In this document: positions 9,857 through 17,901 of the stretch, piece by piece
How the letters are laid out: the number at the start of each line of letters is the position of its first letter
Numbering within the stretch: the first letter of the stretch is position 1
Assembly: GCA_009937525.1 (NCBI GenBank)
Contig: JAACFE010000037.1
Location: 1 to 32,843 of the forward strand
Reading direction: 5' to 3'
Source: Gammaproteobacteria bacterium
GTDB lineage: Bacteria > Pseudomonadota > Gammaproteobacteria > Steroidobacterales > Woeseiaceae
Length of the DNA stretch: 32,843 bases
The notes under the pieces: model-generated
The model's input: the letters and a program-made list of their open reading frames with translations, nothing else
Told to the model about the DNA's origin: nothing
The model's database searches: none
Made by a program: the position numbers and the translations under genes

Positions 9857-10046
9857 GAGCGGTTCTCGAACCGCGAGCCATCGCGGGCCCAGGCCCGCTC
9901 CTACAGGCCGTATTGATCGGGGAGCGTAGGAGCGGTTCTCGAACCGCGAGCCATCGCGGGCCCAGGCCCGCTCCTACAGGCCGTATTGATCGGGGAGCGT
10001 AGCAGCGGTGCTCGAACCGCGATCGCGGGCCCAGGCCCGCTCCCAC
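9853..10046. repeat. Tandem array of three paired GTAG-type REP palindromes
   Basis: Three copies with a 73-base period start at 9853, 9926 and 9999. Each copy is a head-to-head pair: GTAGGAGCGGTTCTCGAACC, then a linker, then a reverse-oriented unit ending GGCCCGCTCCTAC. Copies 1 and 2 are identical 52-base palindromes joined by an identical 21-base spacer; copy 3 has substitutions and lacks four linker bases. The GTAG foot and GC-rich stem are the known features of REP/BIME elements mobilised by RAYT (TnpA-REP) transposases. No RAYT gene is in this window. Confidence 0.93.
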
Positions 10047-10060
10047 GGGGACTTCGGACG

Positions 10061-10093
10061 AAAAAAATGCCGCCATCGAGGCGGCATTTTTTT
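10061..10093. terminator. Bidirectional terminator between pilE and rpsT
   Basis: Stem TGCCGCC/GGCGGCA with loop ATCGA, flanked by seven A on the left and seven T on the right, so it works as an intrinsic terminator on both strands. Flanking CGGAC/GTCCG can extend the pairing. It separates the convergent pilE operon and rpsT. Confidence 0.93.
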
Positions 10094-10110
10094 GTCCGAT
10101 TCAACGCCGT

Positions 10111-10377
10111 TCAGGCCGTCATTTCCTTGACGCGCTTGTTGAGGCGGCTCTTGTGCCGGGCGGCCTTGTTCTTGTTCACGATGCCCTTGTTGACCATCGT
10201 GTCGATGACCGGCACGGCGGCCTTGTAGGCCGCCTGCGCTGCTTCCTTGTCGCCGGCCTCGCAGGCCTTGATGACATCCTTGATCTTGGTGCGCATGCGT
10301 GAGCGCAGCCCCATGTTGTGCTTGCGGGTCTTTTCCGCCTGCCGGGCGCGCTTCTGTGCTGACTTGATGTTAGCCAC
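10111..10377 (-). CDS. rpsT: Small-subunit ribosomal protein S20
   Basis: Ribosomal protein bS20, 88 residues, the normal length; it binds 16S rRNA in the 30S body. It is almost entirely basic helix, beginning MANIKSAQKRARQAEKTRKH with AARHKSRLNKRV near the end. The start codon on the minus strand is GTG (10377-10375). E. coli rpsT also uses a non-ATG start (TTG), which is tied to its autoregulation. It is divergent from murJ, as in P. aeruginosa. Confidence 0.97.
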   Translation of the reverse strand: MANIKSAQKRARQAEKTRKHNMGLRSRMRTKIKDVIKACEAGDKEAAQAAYKAAVPVIDTMVNKGIVNKNKAARHKSRLNKRVKEMTA

Positions 10378-10412
10378 TGGTAATTCCGTGTCCTGCTCTC
10401 AAACAGCCGCGT

Positions 10413-10441
10413 ATTATTCGTGGCTGACGGGTGAATGTCAA
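10413..10441 (-). promoter_or_regulatory. Sigma-70 promoter of rpsT
   Basis: On the minus strand, a perfect TTGACA (10441-10436) and AATAAT (10418-10413, 5/6 match) are 17 bases apart. Transcription would start around 10406, giving a leader of about 29 bases before the GTG start. Confidence 0.8.
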
Positions 10442-10526
10442 CGCCTGATTGGGGCCGGCCCCGGCGCCGAATCTGCAGCCTAAATGCCTGATTCCATGAA
10501 TTTTCTGGGCTAAACTGGACGGCCAT

Positions 10527-12155
10527 ATGACGACCGAGAATGAAGCCCCCGACGCGGCACCGGCCGGTGCCGGCGGACAACCGAGCCGGGTTTCCGGGCA
10601 GCGCCTGATCGCGAAGACCTCGGTCGTCAGCGGCATGACGCTGCTGTCGAGGATACTGGGGCTCGTCCGCGACGTGGTTTTCGCGCGCTTCTTTGGTGCT
10701 TCGCTGGTCATGGACGCCTTCCTTGTCGCGAACCGCATCCCGAACATGTTACGGCGCTTCTTTGCCGAGGGTGCCTTCTCGCAGGGCTTCGTGCCGGTCA
10801 TGGCGCGCTACCGCGAGCGTCACGACCACGAGGATGCCCGCGAGTTCGTCGACGCCGTTGCCGGCACCTTCGGGCTGATCCTGTTCCTGGTCACGCTGGC
10901 GGGCGTGGTTGCCGCGCCGCTGCTCGTGGCGATCGTTGCCCCCGGCTTCATTGGTGAAGACGGCCGCTTCGAACTCGCGACGCTCATGCTGCGGTTCACG
11001 TTTCCGTACCTGTTCTTCGTTTCGCTGACCGCGTTTGCCGGCGGAATCCTGAATACCTACGGCCGTTTCGGTGTGCCCGCTTTCACACCGGTCATCCTCA
11101 ACGTCGTGCTTATCGCGGGCGCAGTCTTGCTCTCGCCGAAACTCGAGGAACCCGGCATGGCGCTGGCCTACGCGGTGTTCATCGCAGGGTTGTTCCAGTT
11201 GCTGTTCCAGGTGCCGTTCCTGATGCGCATCCACGCACTGCCCCGGCCGAAATGGGGCCTGCAGCACGAGGGCGTAAGACGCGTCACGAAGCTGATGTTG
11301 CCGGCGATATTCGGTTCGTCCGTCGCGCAAATCAACGTGCTGGTCGGCGGCATCATCGCGTCGATGCTCGGCGTCGGCAAGATCAGCCTGCTGTATTACT
11401 CGGATCGTCTGATGGAATTTCCGCTGGGCCTCTTCGGCATCGCGCTCGCGACGGTCACGTTGCCGTATCTCGCGCGGCAGGCTGCTAACAAGTCCTACGA
11501 CGAATTCGCCGATACGCTGGACTGGTCGATGAAGCTGGTCCTGCTCATCGCCGTTCCAGCCGCGATCGGGCTCATCGTGCTCGCCGAACCGCTCGTGGCG
11601 ACGATCTTCTACGGCGGTGTATTCACCGGCGACGACGTGCGCATGACCGCGCTGGCTTTGCAGGCGTTTGCGGTCGGCCTGATCGGATTTTCCTACGTGA
11701 AGATCCTTGCCCCCGCGTATTTCGCTCGCGAGGACACGAGGACGCCGGTGAAGATCGGCCTGATTGCGCTGGCCGTAAATTTCGTACTGAGCGTGACCCT
11801 CGCCTGGTACCTGACCCGCATCGGATTCGCCGGTTCCCACGCGGGGCTGGCTCTCGCAATATCTGTTGCAGCGCTGCTCAATGCGCTGCTGCTCTACCTC
11901 GGCCTGAGGCGTGAGGGCATGGTTCGCCACGGCAAGGGCTGGACACCGCTGCTGGTCCGGACGGTCGTGGCAAACGCAGTGATGACGGCGGTCCTGGTCA
12001 CGTTGCACAAGCCGCTGTCCTGGTGGCTGGCGAGTGGCATCTTCGAGCGTATTTCATGGCTCGCCGCGGCAATACTCCTGGGCGTGGCGGCCTACTTCGT
12101 GGCGCTGTTCGCGCTCGGCATGCGAACGGCGGATTTCCGACTGAGGCAGCAGTGA
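10527..12155 (+). CDS. murJ: Lipid II flippase MurJ (MviN)
   Basis: A 542-residue polytopic membrane protein of the MOP superfamily that moves lipid II across the inner membrane for peptidoglycan synthesis. The soluble N-terminal ~25 residues precede the conserved first segment (KTSVVSGMTLLSRILGLVRD), and ARFFGASLVMDAFLVANRIPNMLRRFFAEGAFSQGFVPV is the family signature around residues 55-90. About 14 hydrophobic helices follow, including GKISLLYYSDRLMEFPLGLF. Length is slightly above E. coli MurJ (511). It is followed by ribF with one intervening base, so the two are probably translated from one message. Confidence 0.96.
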   Translation: MTTENEAPDAAPAGAGGQPSRVSGQRLIAKTSVVSGMTLLSRILGLVRDVVFARFFGASLVMDAFLVANRIPNMLRRFFAEGAFSQGFVPVMARYRERHDHEDAREFVDAVAGTFGLILFLVTLAGVVAAPLLVAIVAPGFIGEDGRFELATLMLRFTFPYLFFVSLTAFAGGILNTYGRFGVPAFTPVILNVVLIAGAVLLSPKLEEPGMALAYAVFIAGLFQLLFQVPFLMRIHALPRPKWGLQHEGVRRVTKLMLPAIFGSSVAQINVLVGGIIASMLGVGKISLLYYSDRLMEFPLGLFGIALATVTLPYLARQAANKSYDEFADTLDWSMKLVLLIAVPAAIGLIVLAEPLVATIFYGGVFTGDDVRMTALALQAFAVGLIGFSYVKILAPAYFAREDTRTPVKIGLIALAVNFVLSVTLAWYLTRIGFAGSHAGLALAISVAALLNALLLYLGLRREGMVRHGKGWTPLLVRTVVANAVMTAVLVTLHKPLSWWLASGIFERISWLAAAILLGVAAYFVALFALGMRTADFRLRQQ

Positions 12156-12156
12156 C

Positions 12157-13095
12157 ATGCGGCTGGTAAGGCATCTCGAGGACCTGCCGTATCCGGAGCT
12201 CGACCCCGGTAGCGTCGTCACGATCGGTGCCTATGACGGACTGCATCTCGGTCATCAGCAGCTACTCGAACGCGTTACCCACATCGCCGGTGACACGGGT
12301 CTGACTGCCGTGGTTATGAGTTTCGAGCCGACGCCCAAGGAATTTTTCGGCGGCGAAAGCCCGCCGGCCAGGTTGATGCGGTTTCGTGAGAAGTTCGAGA
12401 GCCTCGAAACCCACGGCATCGACCTGTTCTATTGTCCGCGGTTCGCAGTACAGATGCGGGACATATCGGCACCGGACTTTGTCCGCCGTATCCTCGTGCA
12501 CGGCCTGAACGCAAAATACCTCGTGGTCGGCGACGACTTTCATTTCGCGAGGCGGCGCGAAGGTACGATCGAACACCTCAACGCCCTCGCCGGCGTGCTC
12601 GCATACGAGGTCCAGCAGGTTCCGAGCGTGGTTGTGAACGGCATACGGGTGAGCAGCACGGCGATCCGCGAGGCATTGGGCGGCGGCGACATGAAGACGG
12701 CCGGCATATTGCTCGGGCGTCCCTACCGGATGTCAGGGAAGATCGTGAAAGGGGATCGCGTTGGGCGGACGCTCGGTTACCCGACCGCCAACGTCGATCT
12801 GCGGCGTCGGCAGAGTGCGGTCATGGGGATCTTTGCCGTGCGTGTACACGGGCTCGAAGGCGGTCCGCACGACGCCGTTGCAAGCGTCGGCTCGCGGCCG
12901 ACATTCAACGGCACGAAGCCTATCCTCGAAGTGCATCTATTCGATTTCGATGAGGATATCTACGGCAAATACATTCACGTCGACTTTATTGCCTGGCTTC
13001 GGGATCAGGTGAAATTCGACATGGTGAAAGACCTGGTTGCGCAAATGGACGTCGATGCCGACAATGCGAAGTCCGCGCTTGTCGCAGATGCCTGA
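12157..13095 (+). CDS. ribF: Bifunctional riboflavin kinase / FAD synthetase
   Basis: A 312-residue RibF that phosphorylates riboflavin to FMN and adenylates FMN to FAD. The N-terminal adenylyltransferase domain carries GAYDGLHLGHQ (residues 24-34; the common form is GNFDGVHxGH) and VVGDDFHFARRREG near 126. VSSTAIREAL closes that domain, and the C-terminal kinase starts at GRPYRMSGKIVKGDRVGRTLGYPTANV. All expected motifs are present. It abuts murJ upstream. In most Gammaproteobacteria ileS follows; here lspA follows directly. Confidence 0.96.
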   Translation: MRLVRHLEDLPYPELDPGSVVTIGAYDGLHLGHQQLLERVTHIAGDTGLTAVVMSFEPTPKEFFGGESPPARLMRFREKFESLETHGIDLFYCPRFAVQMRDISAPDFVRRILVHGLNAKYLVVGDDFHFARRREGTIEHLNALAGVLAYEVQQVPSVVVNGIRVSSTAIREALGGGDMKTAGILLGRPYRMSGKIVKGDRVGRTLGYPTANVDLRRRQSAVMGIFAVRVHGLEGGPHDAVASVGSRPTFNGTKPILEVHLFDFDEDIYGKYIHVDFIAWLRDQVKFDMVKDLVAQMDVDADNAKSALVADA

Positions 13096-13636
13096 GAGGC
13101 GAGAGAACTTGGAATCCAATCCGGGAATAAAGCGTTTCATCGTCTGGATGGTCTTTGCCGTCCTGGTGGTGCTCGCTGATCAGGCGACGAAGGAAGCGAT
13201 TATTCGCTGGGTGCCGCTGTATGGCGATGTACCGATCAACGACTTCATCAACCTGACGCACCAGCAGAATACCGGCGCGGCATTCAGCTTCCTGGCCGGC
13301 GCGGGCGGCTGGCAGCGCTGGTTTTTCGTCCTACTGGCCTCGGTAGTGAGTGTCGTTCTCGTCGTGTGGCTGTGGCGGATCCGGTCCAGCAACCTGCTGG
13401 TGCTATCGGCGGGGCTTACGCTCGTGCTCGGCGGCGCGATCGGCAACCTCGCCGATCGCATCCGGCTGGGCTATGTGACGGACTTCATCCAGGTCTGGTT
13501 CGGCAGCTGGGCATTTCCATCGTTCAACGTTGCCGATTCGGCGATCACGGTTGGCGCGGCCTTGCTGATCATCGACTCGCTGTTTCTTTCGGGCAAAGAA
13601 AAAGCGGCGCCCCCGGAGGCGGCGCCGCCCGAATAG
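13088..13636 (+). CDS. lspA: Lipoprotein signal peptidase (signal peptidase II)
   Basis: An inner-membrane aspartyl protease that removes signal peptides from prolipoproteins. Four hydrophobic segments are seen, with QNTGAAFSFL, GGAIGNLADRIRLGYVTDFI (first catalytic Asp in NLAD) and FNVADSAI (second catalytic Asp). The frame is open into ribF. The ATG at 13088 overlaps the ribF stop by eight bases but has no ribosome-binding site. A TTG at 13109 has AGAGG about ten bases upstream and may be the real start, giving MESNPGIKRF. The C-terminal tail KEKAAPPEAAPPE is encoded by a hairpin that looks like the terminator of the convergent pilin operon. Confidence 0.94.
   Translation: MPERRENLESNPGIKRFIVWMVFAVLVVLADQATKEAIIRWVPLYGDVPINDFINLTHQQNTGAAFSFLAGAGGWQRWFFVLLASVVSVVLVVWLWRIRSSNLLVLSAGLTLVLGGAIGNLADRIRLGYVTDFIQVWFGSWAFPSFNVADSAITVGAALLIIDSLFLSGKEKAAPPEAAPPE
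13595..13628 (-). terminator. Intrinsic terminator of pilin operon 2, inside the lspA 3' end
   Basis: On the minus strand, GCGGCGCC (13628-13621) pairs with GGCGCCGC (13611-13604) across a nine-base loop, followed by TTTTTCTTT (13603-13595). It lies 21 bases beyond the stop of the minus-strand pilE and wholly within lspA coding sequence. On the plus strand there is no T-run, so it is directional. Confidence 0.75.
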
Positions 13637-13648
13637 TCGCCCTAACGT

Positions 13649-14095
13649 CTAGCGCGTGCGCGTCCAGCAGTCCGTGTAGGGAAAGGACTGTTTCACATTG
13701 CGCCCATTGATCCGAAACCAGCTACATCTTCCGGACTCGTTATCCGAAGGGATGTAATCGGCCTGCGCAACGAAGTTGTTCGCATCACATTGGGTAACCT
13801 CAACCGCGTACGTTCCGGACTCCGTCTGGATCGGGCCTGCCCCCGCGAAACCGAGGCGCGTCATGTCGCAGGTGTAGGCGTTGTTCTGCAGGTAGAAACG
13901 CTCCTGGTTGGTCGCGATCTGCAACAGGGCCGCCTTCGCCTCGTTGCGCTTGGCCCGAGCGGTAAAATCGCGATAGTTGGGGTACGCGATCGCCGCCATG
14001 AAGCCGATGATCACGACAACGATCATCAACTCCAGGAGCGTGATGCCCCGCATCGTGTGCATGAGCTTCGTCTGCATACGCTGCCTGCCGGTCAT
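13649..14095 (-). CDS. pilE: PilE-type minor pilin, operon 2
   Basis: A 148-residue prepilin. The frame is open further upstream, but the ATG at 14095 is chosen: it overlaps the pilY1 stop as ATGA and gives a leader of 16 residues ending MRG before ITLLELMIVVVIIGFMAAIA. Mature Glu5 is present and the first mature residue is Ile. YPNYRDFTARAKRNEAKAALLQIATNQERFYLQNNAYT is the standard PilE segment. It has four cysteines (TCDM, TQCDAN, GRCSW, DCWTR), two more than the operon 1 copy. Last gene of its operon, convergent with lspA across 12 bases. Confidence 0.9.
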   Translation of the reverse strand: MTGRQRMQTKLMHTMRGITLLELMIVVVIIGFMAAIAYPNYRDFTARAKRNEAKAALLQIATNQERFYLQNNAYTCDMTRLGFAGAGPIQTESGTYAVEVTQCDANNFVAQADYIPSDNESGRCSWFRINGRNVKQSFPYTDCWTRTR

Positions 14096-17000
14096 CACTC
14101 GACCCCGTCCTGGGTCCAGAGCGTGCGGACCGGGAAGTTCTCGAAGCCCGGATCGAAACACTCGACGCCGATACAGCCGATCGGTGGCGGCGAGCAATCT
14201 TCGCCGGTGCAGTCCGATTCAGGGCTCGGGAACAGGAAGGCGGGTGACGGCGCGATGCCGCCCTGTGCCAGTTCCTCGACGCGCTCGTTGTCTTCCTCGC
14301 CCGGCACGATCGTGTCGAGATTGGTGATCGGATCGCCGTTGAGGACCGCCACGCGGTAAAGGAAGTTGCGGCCCACACCGGCCGAGCACACGGCGGCGCC
14401 GGCCGTATCGGCCGAGAAGGCGACGAAGAAGACCTCGTTGTTGAACGTGACCGAGTTCGAGAACACTTTCTGATCTGCAGGCAGCGTGAACATCCAACCG
14501 GCCTTGTCCTGGCCGACCAAGGTGCCCACCTGTCCACTGACCTCGACCAGATCCGATTCGGTGATTTTCGGAAACGCATCGTATTCGGCCTGGGTCAATG
14601 GGTTGAACACGTTCTTGTCGCGAATGGAATAGAACCGGTCGGTATTCGAGTCATCCAGCGGATGCGCGCGGTAGCCGCTGCCGAGGCTGATCGCGACAAA
14701 GCGGCGGTTCTGCACGTTGTCGTTGAAGATCGATACGTCGGGGGCCGCATAGAAACGCCGAGTATCCTCGACAGCCGTCGCCCCGGTGCCTTCCGCACCG
14801 AGCTGCGCCACGACGCCGCCGGTCACAAGCGCATCGGTGCCCGTGCCGCCCGGCGCCTTGCCGCTGAAGATGTCGAAGCGCAGGATCTGGCCTCCCATGT
14901 CGGACGCGTACATGCGGTCTGCAAAGCCGTTGCCGTCCAGGTCGATGACACGAATCTGGGTTGCGATCGAGCGCGTAAGGCTGGAAAGCTGTAGATCTGC
15001 GCCTGCGTCGCGACCCGCGCGCCACAATACGTCGCCCGACTGCAGGTCCAGCATGTAGATGCCGGCGCCCTCGGCATCGGTCGTCGACGGATGCGAGATG
15101 TTGTCGTGGACCGTGTCGTAGCCGCCGCCGAAGATGACGACCGCCTTGTCGGTATTCAGGCCCGGATCGTTCAGGTCGACGCGTGCGACCGTCGGACGTG
15201 ACCAGGTCTGGCCGAAGTCGGGCGTGCTGATGCGCCACTTCACGACCGGGTTGCTTTTGTCCGTGACGTCCAGCGCGTAATAGGCGTTACCGCCGCGGCG
15301 CATACCGAAAATGATGTAGACGAAATCGCCGTCGCCAGCCTCGATGACGCCGTTGTCGTTGCGGTCTGCAACGACCGGGACGATGTCACCGTCGACGCCG
15401 TAGAACTTGAAGGGCGCCTCCGCGTTGAAGTAGTACATCGGCAGGTTCGCCAGGTGCTCCTTCGGTACGAAGGACCACAGCTCTTCACCCGTGTCGCCGC
15501 GGATGGCGTGCACGGAACCCTGGTTCGTTGCAGTGAATACCACGACGTCTGGATCTGCCGGATCGCCACCGTATACAACCGCAGCGGGCTGAGAGTGCAG
15601 CGGATCGCCCATCTGCTTGATGACCGTCGTTGCCGGGTCGAGATCCTCGTCGCGAACGTCTTCACCGCGCACCCAGCGGATGAGTTCTTCGACCGTCGGT
15701 TCGCCGTCGGCGCCGGTCAGGCCGAAGTCCGACAGCGCGAATGACCCGGAATTCGACGGCGCCAGTGCATTGGCCGCAGCCGTCAGGTCGTTGTTGGCCG
15801 TATTGTTCGTAAAGATCCTGCGGCTTGCAGGCGCGGGCAGGTTCTCGACGGCACCACCGATCGTGATGTCGTTACCGTCCGCGCCCGTCGTCCAGAAACT
15901 GGCTGCCGAGTCATAGAACGAACCGGTATTCGGGTCGACCGCGGGCACGTCGAAGCGGTCCACGATCTGGCCGTTGGACACGCGATATTTCTTGAGGTTG
16001 CCCGGCCAGCGTACGTTTTCGCTCGCCTTGAACGTCGTGAGGTAAAGGTCGTTCAGGTTCTGCGTGCGGTTGAACGCGTTTACAGCGACAGCGGGTGCCG
16101 CAAACGAGAGGTTGCGGTCCTGGATATCGTTGACGATCTCCAGCAATGCCTGCGTGAGGCTTGTCACGTCGTCGGCCCGGAAGTAGTTGCCGCCGCCGCG
16201 CAGTGCCGCCTCCTCGAGGATCGGCAGGTCGATCGCGAAGCCGATCGTGTGCGTCGTGACGGTCTGGACGCCCGGCAGGTTCGGGTCGATGTCGTCATTG
16301 AACAGATAAGCCGCAATGTCATCCAGGCAGGCGCCGTCGCCGGCGCCGGTACAGCCGGAGTAGCCCAGCGTCGTTCCCCAGTTCGGCAGGCCGTCGACCA
16401 GGGCCGCCGCGCCGACGTCCTGCGTCGGCGCACCGTCGGTGAGGACGACGTTGAAGTTCTTGGCGCACGCGACGCTGGTCGGCTGGCCATAGACCGGCGG
16501 AGCAGTCGAAACCAGTGCGTCCGGGTCGGTCGTGTGCTCGTTGATCAGGTTGCCGTAGTGGGCGGGGAGGCCGCGCCAGTAAAGGGCTGATTCGAACACA
16601 GTCTCGGAAACCGGCGTCCAGCCGCCAGAAGGAATCAGGCCGATCGTATTGACGAGCGCAGCACGGTTGGTGTCGAGATCCTGCAGGTGCTCCAGAATCG
16701 GCCCGCCTTCCTGGTTGTTGAAGCGCATGATGCCGACGTTGATGCCTTCGATCGAATTCAGGATCGCCGTCGCCGTGTTCTGCACGATGTTGATTCTCGA
16801 ATCCAGGATCGTGACCGGATTCTCGAGGTAGTTCAGGTAATTTCCGTCGAACACCGTGATCGACTGGCTGGTCGGCCACGAACCCCAGTTGATGCGGTCC
16901 TTCTTGACGTTGGTATACGGCGCGAGGTCCTGCCCACGCTGCGCGTACAGCTTGCCGCCATTGACGCCATCGCCGTGCTCGCCGTCGTCCTTGGAGCACT

Positions 17001-17490
17001 CGACGATGTCCGTCTCGTTGCTCGGTTCCACTTTCTGCCAGTGCACGGTATCGACCAGGCCGAGCAGGATGCTGAATATGCCGGAAGCGCCATCACGGTG
17101 CTGCGCCATGCGGCCGCGGTAGCTGCCAATTCCATCGATCCTCCTGTTTGCATCGGCGCAGAGGAAAGACGTCTTCAGGATGCGCTTGGTCGAGTCCGCG
17201 CAACTCGGGACCACATTCTTGTACTCGGTCCAGTAGAGATAGTTCGAGTCGCAGGGCGTGGCCCCACCGGCGTACAGGATCGCATTGTCATAGACCTCTT
17301 TGGTCTCCTCCTGGTTACCCATACTGCCGGAGGAGTCGATGATCAGCATGACGTTGGGGATCGTCTGCACCTGGTCGGGGTTGATCAGCAGCAGCTCCGT
17401 GTCGTCGGCGACGGCGGGCATGCCGCAGGTCAGGGCCAGCAGCAAGCCGGCGGACATCCATGTTGTCTTGTGAAATACCGTTTTCATCAT
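14095..17490 (-). CDS. pilY1: PilY1-family pilus tip adhesin, operon 2 (intact VWA metal site)
   Basis: A 1131-residue PilY1. The signal peptide ends near MPAVA (residues 24-28). The N-terminal VWA domain starts PNVMLIIDSSGSMGNQ with an intact DxSxS metal motif at Asp52, Ser54 and Ser56; a later GWTPVSE and VVLTDGAPTQD supply the Thr and Asp expected of a MIDAS site. The C-terminal propeller has GDPLHSQPAAVVYGG near residue 627, the calcium-loop-like DRNDNGVIE near 707, GMRRGGNAYYALDVTDK near 729 and DLDGNGFADRMYASDMGGQ. The C-terminus adds a Cys-rich segment (DCTGEDC, GCIGVECFDPG). It overlaps pilE by one base and follows the small secreted gene after 29 bases. Confidence 0.94.
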   Translation of the reverse strand: MMKTVFHKTTWMSAGLLLALTCGMPAVADDTELLLINPDQVQTIPNVMLIIDSSGSMGNQEETKEVYDNAILYAGGATPCDSNYLYWTEYKNVVPSCADSTKRILKTSFLCADANRRIDGIGSYRGRMAQHRDGASGIFSILLGLVDTVHWQKVEPSNETDIVECSKDDGEHGDGVNGGKLYAQRGQDLAPYTNVKKDRINWGSWPTSQSITVFDGNYLNYLENPVTILDSRINIVQNTATAILNSIEGINVGIMRFNNQEGGPILEHLQDLDTNRAALVNTIGLIPSGGWTPVSETVFESALYWRGLPAHYGNLINEHTTDPDALVSTAPPVYGQPTSVACAKNFNVVLTDGAPTQDVGAAALVDGLPNWGTTLGYSGCTGAGDGACLDDIAAYLFNDDIDPNLPGVQTVTTHTIGFAIDLPILEEAALRGGGNYFRADDVTSLTQALLEIVNDIQDRNLSFAAPAVAVNAFNRTQNLNDLYLTTFKASENVRWPGNLKKYRVSNGQIVDRFDVPAVDPNTGSFYDSAASFWTTGADGNDITIGGAVENLPAPASRRIFTNNTANNDLTAAANALAPSNSGSFALSDFGLTGADGEPTVEELIRWVRGEDVRDEDLDPATTVIKQMGDPLHSQPAAVVYGGDPADPDVVVFTATNQGSVHAIRGDTGEELWSFVPKEHLANLPMYYFNAEAPFKFYGVDGDIVPVVADRNDNGVIEAGDGDFVYIIFGMRRGGNAYYALDVTDKSNPVVKWRISTPDFGQTWSRPTVARVDLNDPGLNTDKAVVIFGGGYDTVHDNISHPSTTDAEGAGIYMLDLQSGDVLWRAGRDAGADLQLSSLTRSIATQIRVIDLDGNGFADRMYASDMGGQILRFDIFSGKAPGGTGTDALVTGGVVAQLGAEGTGATAVEDTRRFYAAPDVSIFNDNVQNRRFVAISLGSGYRAHPLDDSNTDRFYSIRDKNVFNPLTQAEYDAFPKITESDLVEVSGQVGTLVGQDKAGWMFTLPADQKVFSNSVTFNNEVFFVAFSADTAGAAVCSAGVGRNFLYRVAVLNGDPITNLDTIVPGEEDNERVEELAQGGIAPSPAFLFPSPESDCTGEDCSPPPIGCIGVECFDPGFENFPVRTLWTQDGVE

Positions 17491-17519
17491 TCTGTCCTCA
17501 TAGGTCCGTGCGAGGGCAA

Positions 17520-17876
17520 TCAGTCACTGGCCTGGCTGACCGGGTGTACCGACACGCGCGTTACGCGATCGGATTCGAGATGGTGCAGCACCGTTACCGC
17601 TGTATTGCGGCGATCCGTAATCGACATCAGGCTACGCTTGAACTTGTCGAGCGACATGCTCTTGCCGTCCAGCAACCACTGCGCGTTGCTGCTGACACGC
17701 TTGGTCTCGTAGGGGCAGGTGTCGCAGGGCTTGTAGGCTACCGTGCCGCCGTCGCTCTGCGGCAGGCGCAGGTCCGAGAGCCGGACCTCGTGCGCCTTTG
17801 ATACCGTGTGGAACTGCGCTGCAACGGGCAGCGCGAGTCCGAGAATGATGGCGGCGATCAATACTTTGAATTTCAT
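17520..17876 (-). CDS. Small secreted CxxC protein in the minor-pilin operon
   Basis: A 118-residue protein I cannot assign to a named family. The signal peptide runs to about ALPVAAQ (residues 15-21). The mature part has VRLSDLRLPQSDGGTVAYKP followed by CDTC (Cys51 and Cys54) and PYETKRV, then a lysine-containing WLLDGKSMSLDKFKRSL stretch. No membrane anchor follows the signal peptide, so a periplasmic location is expected. It lies between pilX and pilY1 in a tight same-strand operon. By size and secretion it recalls PilY2 of P. aeruginosa, which lies between pilY1 and pilE, but I see no sequence basis for calling it that. Operon 1 has no counterpart. Confidence 0.8.
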   Translation of the reverse strand: MKFKVLIAAIILGLALPVAAQFHTVSKAHEVRLSDLRLPQSDGGTVAYKPCDTCPYETKRVSSNAQWLLDGKSMSLDKFKRSLMSITDRRNTAVTVLHHLESDRVTRVSVHPVSQASD

Positions 17877-17901
17877 GGGAATACTCCGTTCCTGCTACCG
17901 C

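Noticed and set aside
9853-10046. CRISPR array
   Set aside because: The regular spacing comes from a 73-base tandem unit with identical 21-base spacers and long palindromes. No cas genes are nearby, so these are REP elements.
13037-13087. Longer LspA start at 13037 inside ribF
   Set aside because: It would add 17 to 24 residues not found in the family and overlap ribF by 59 bases; starts at 13088 or 13109 are better.
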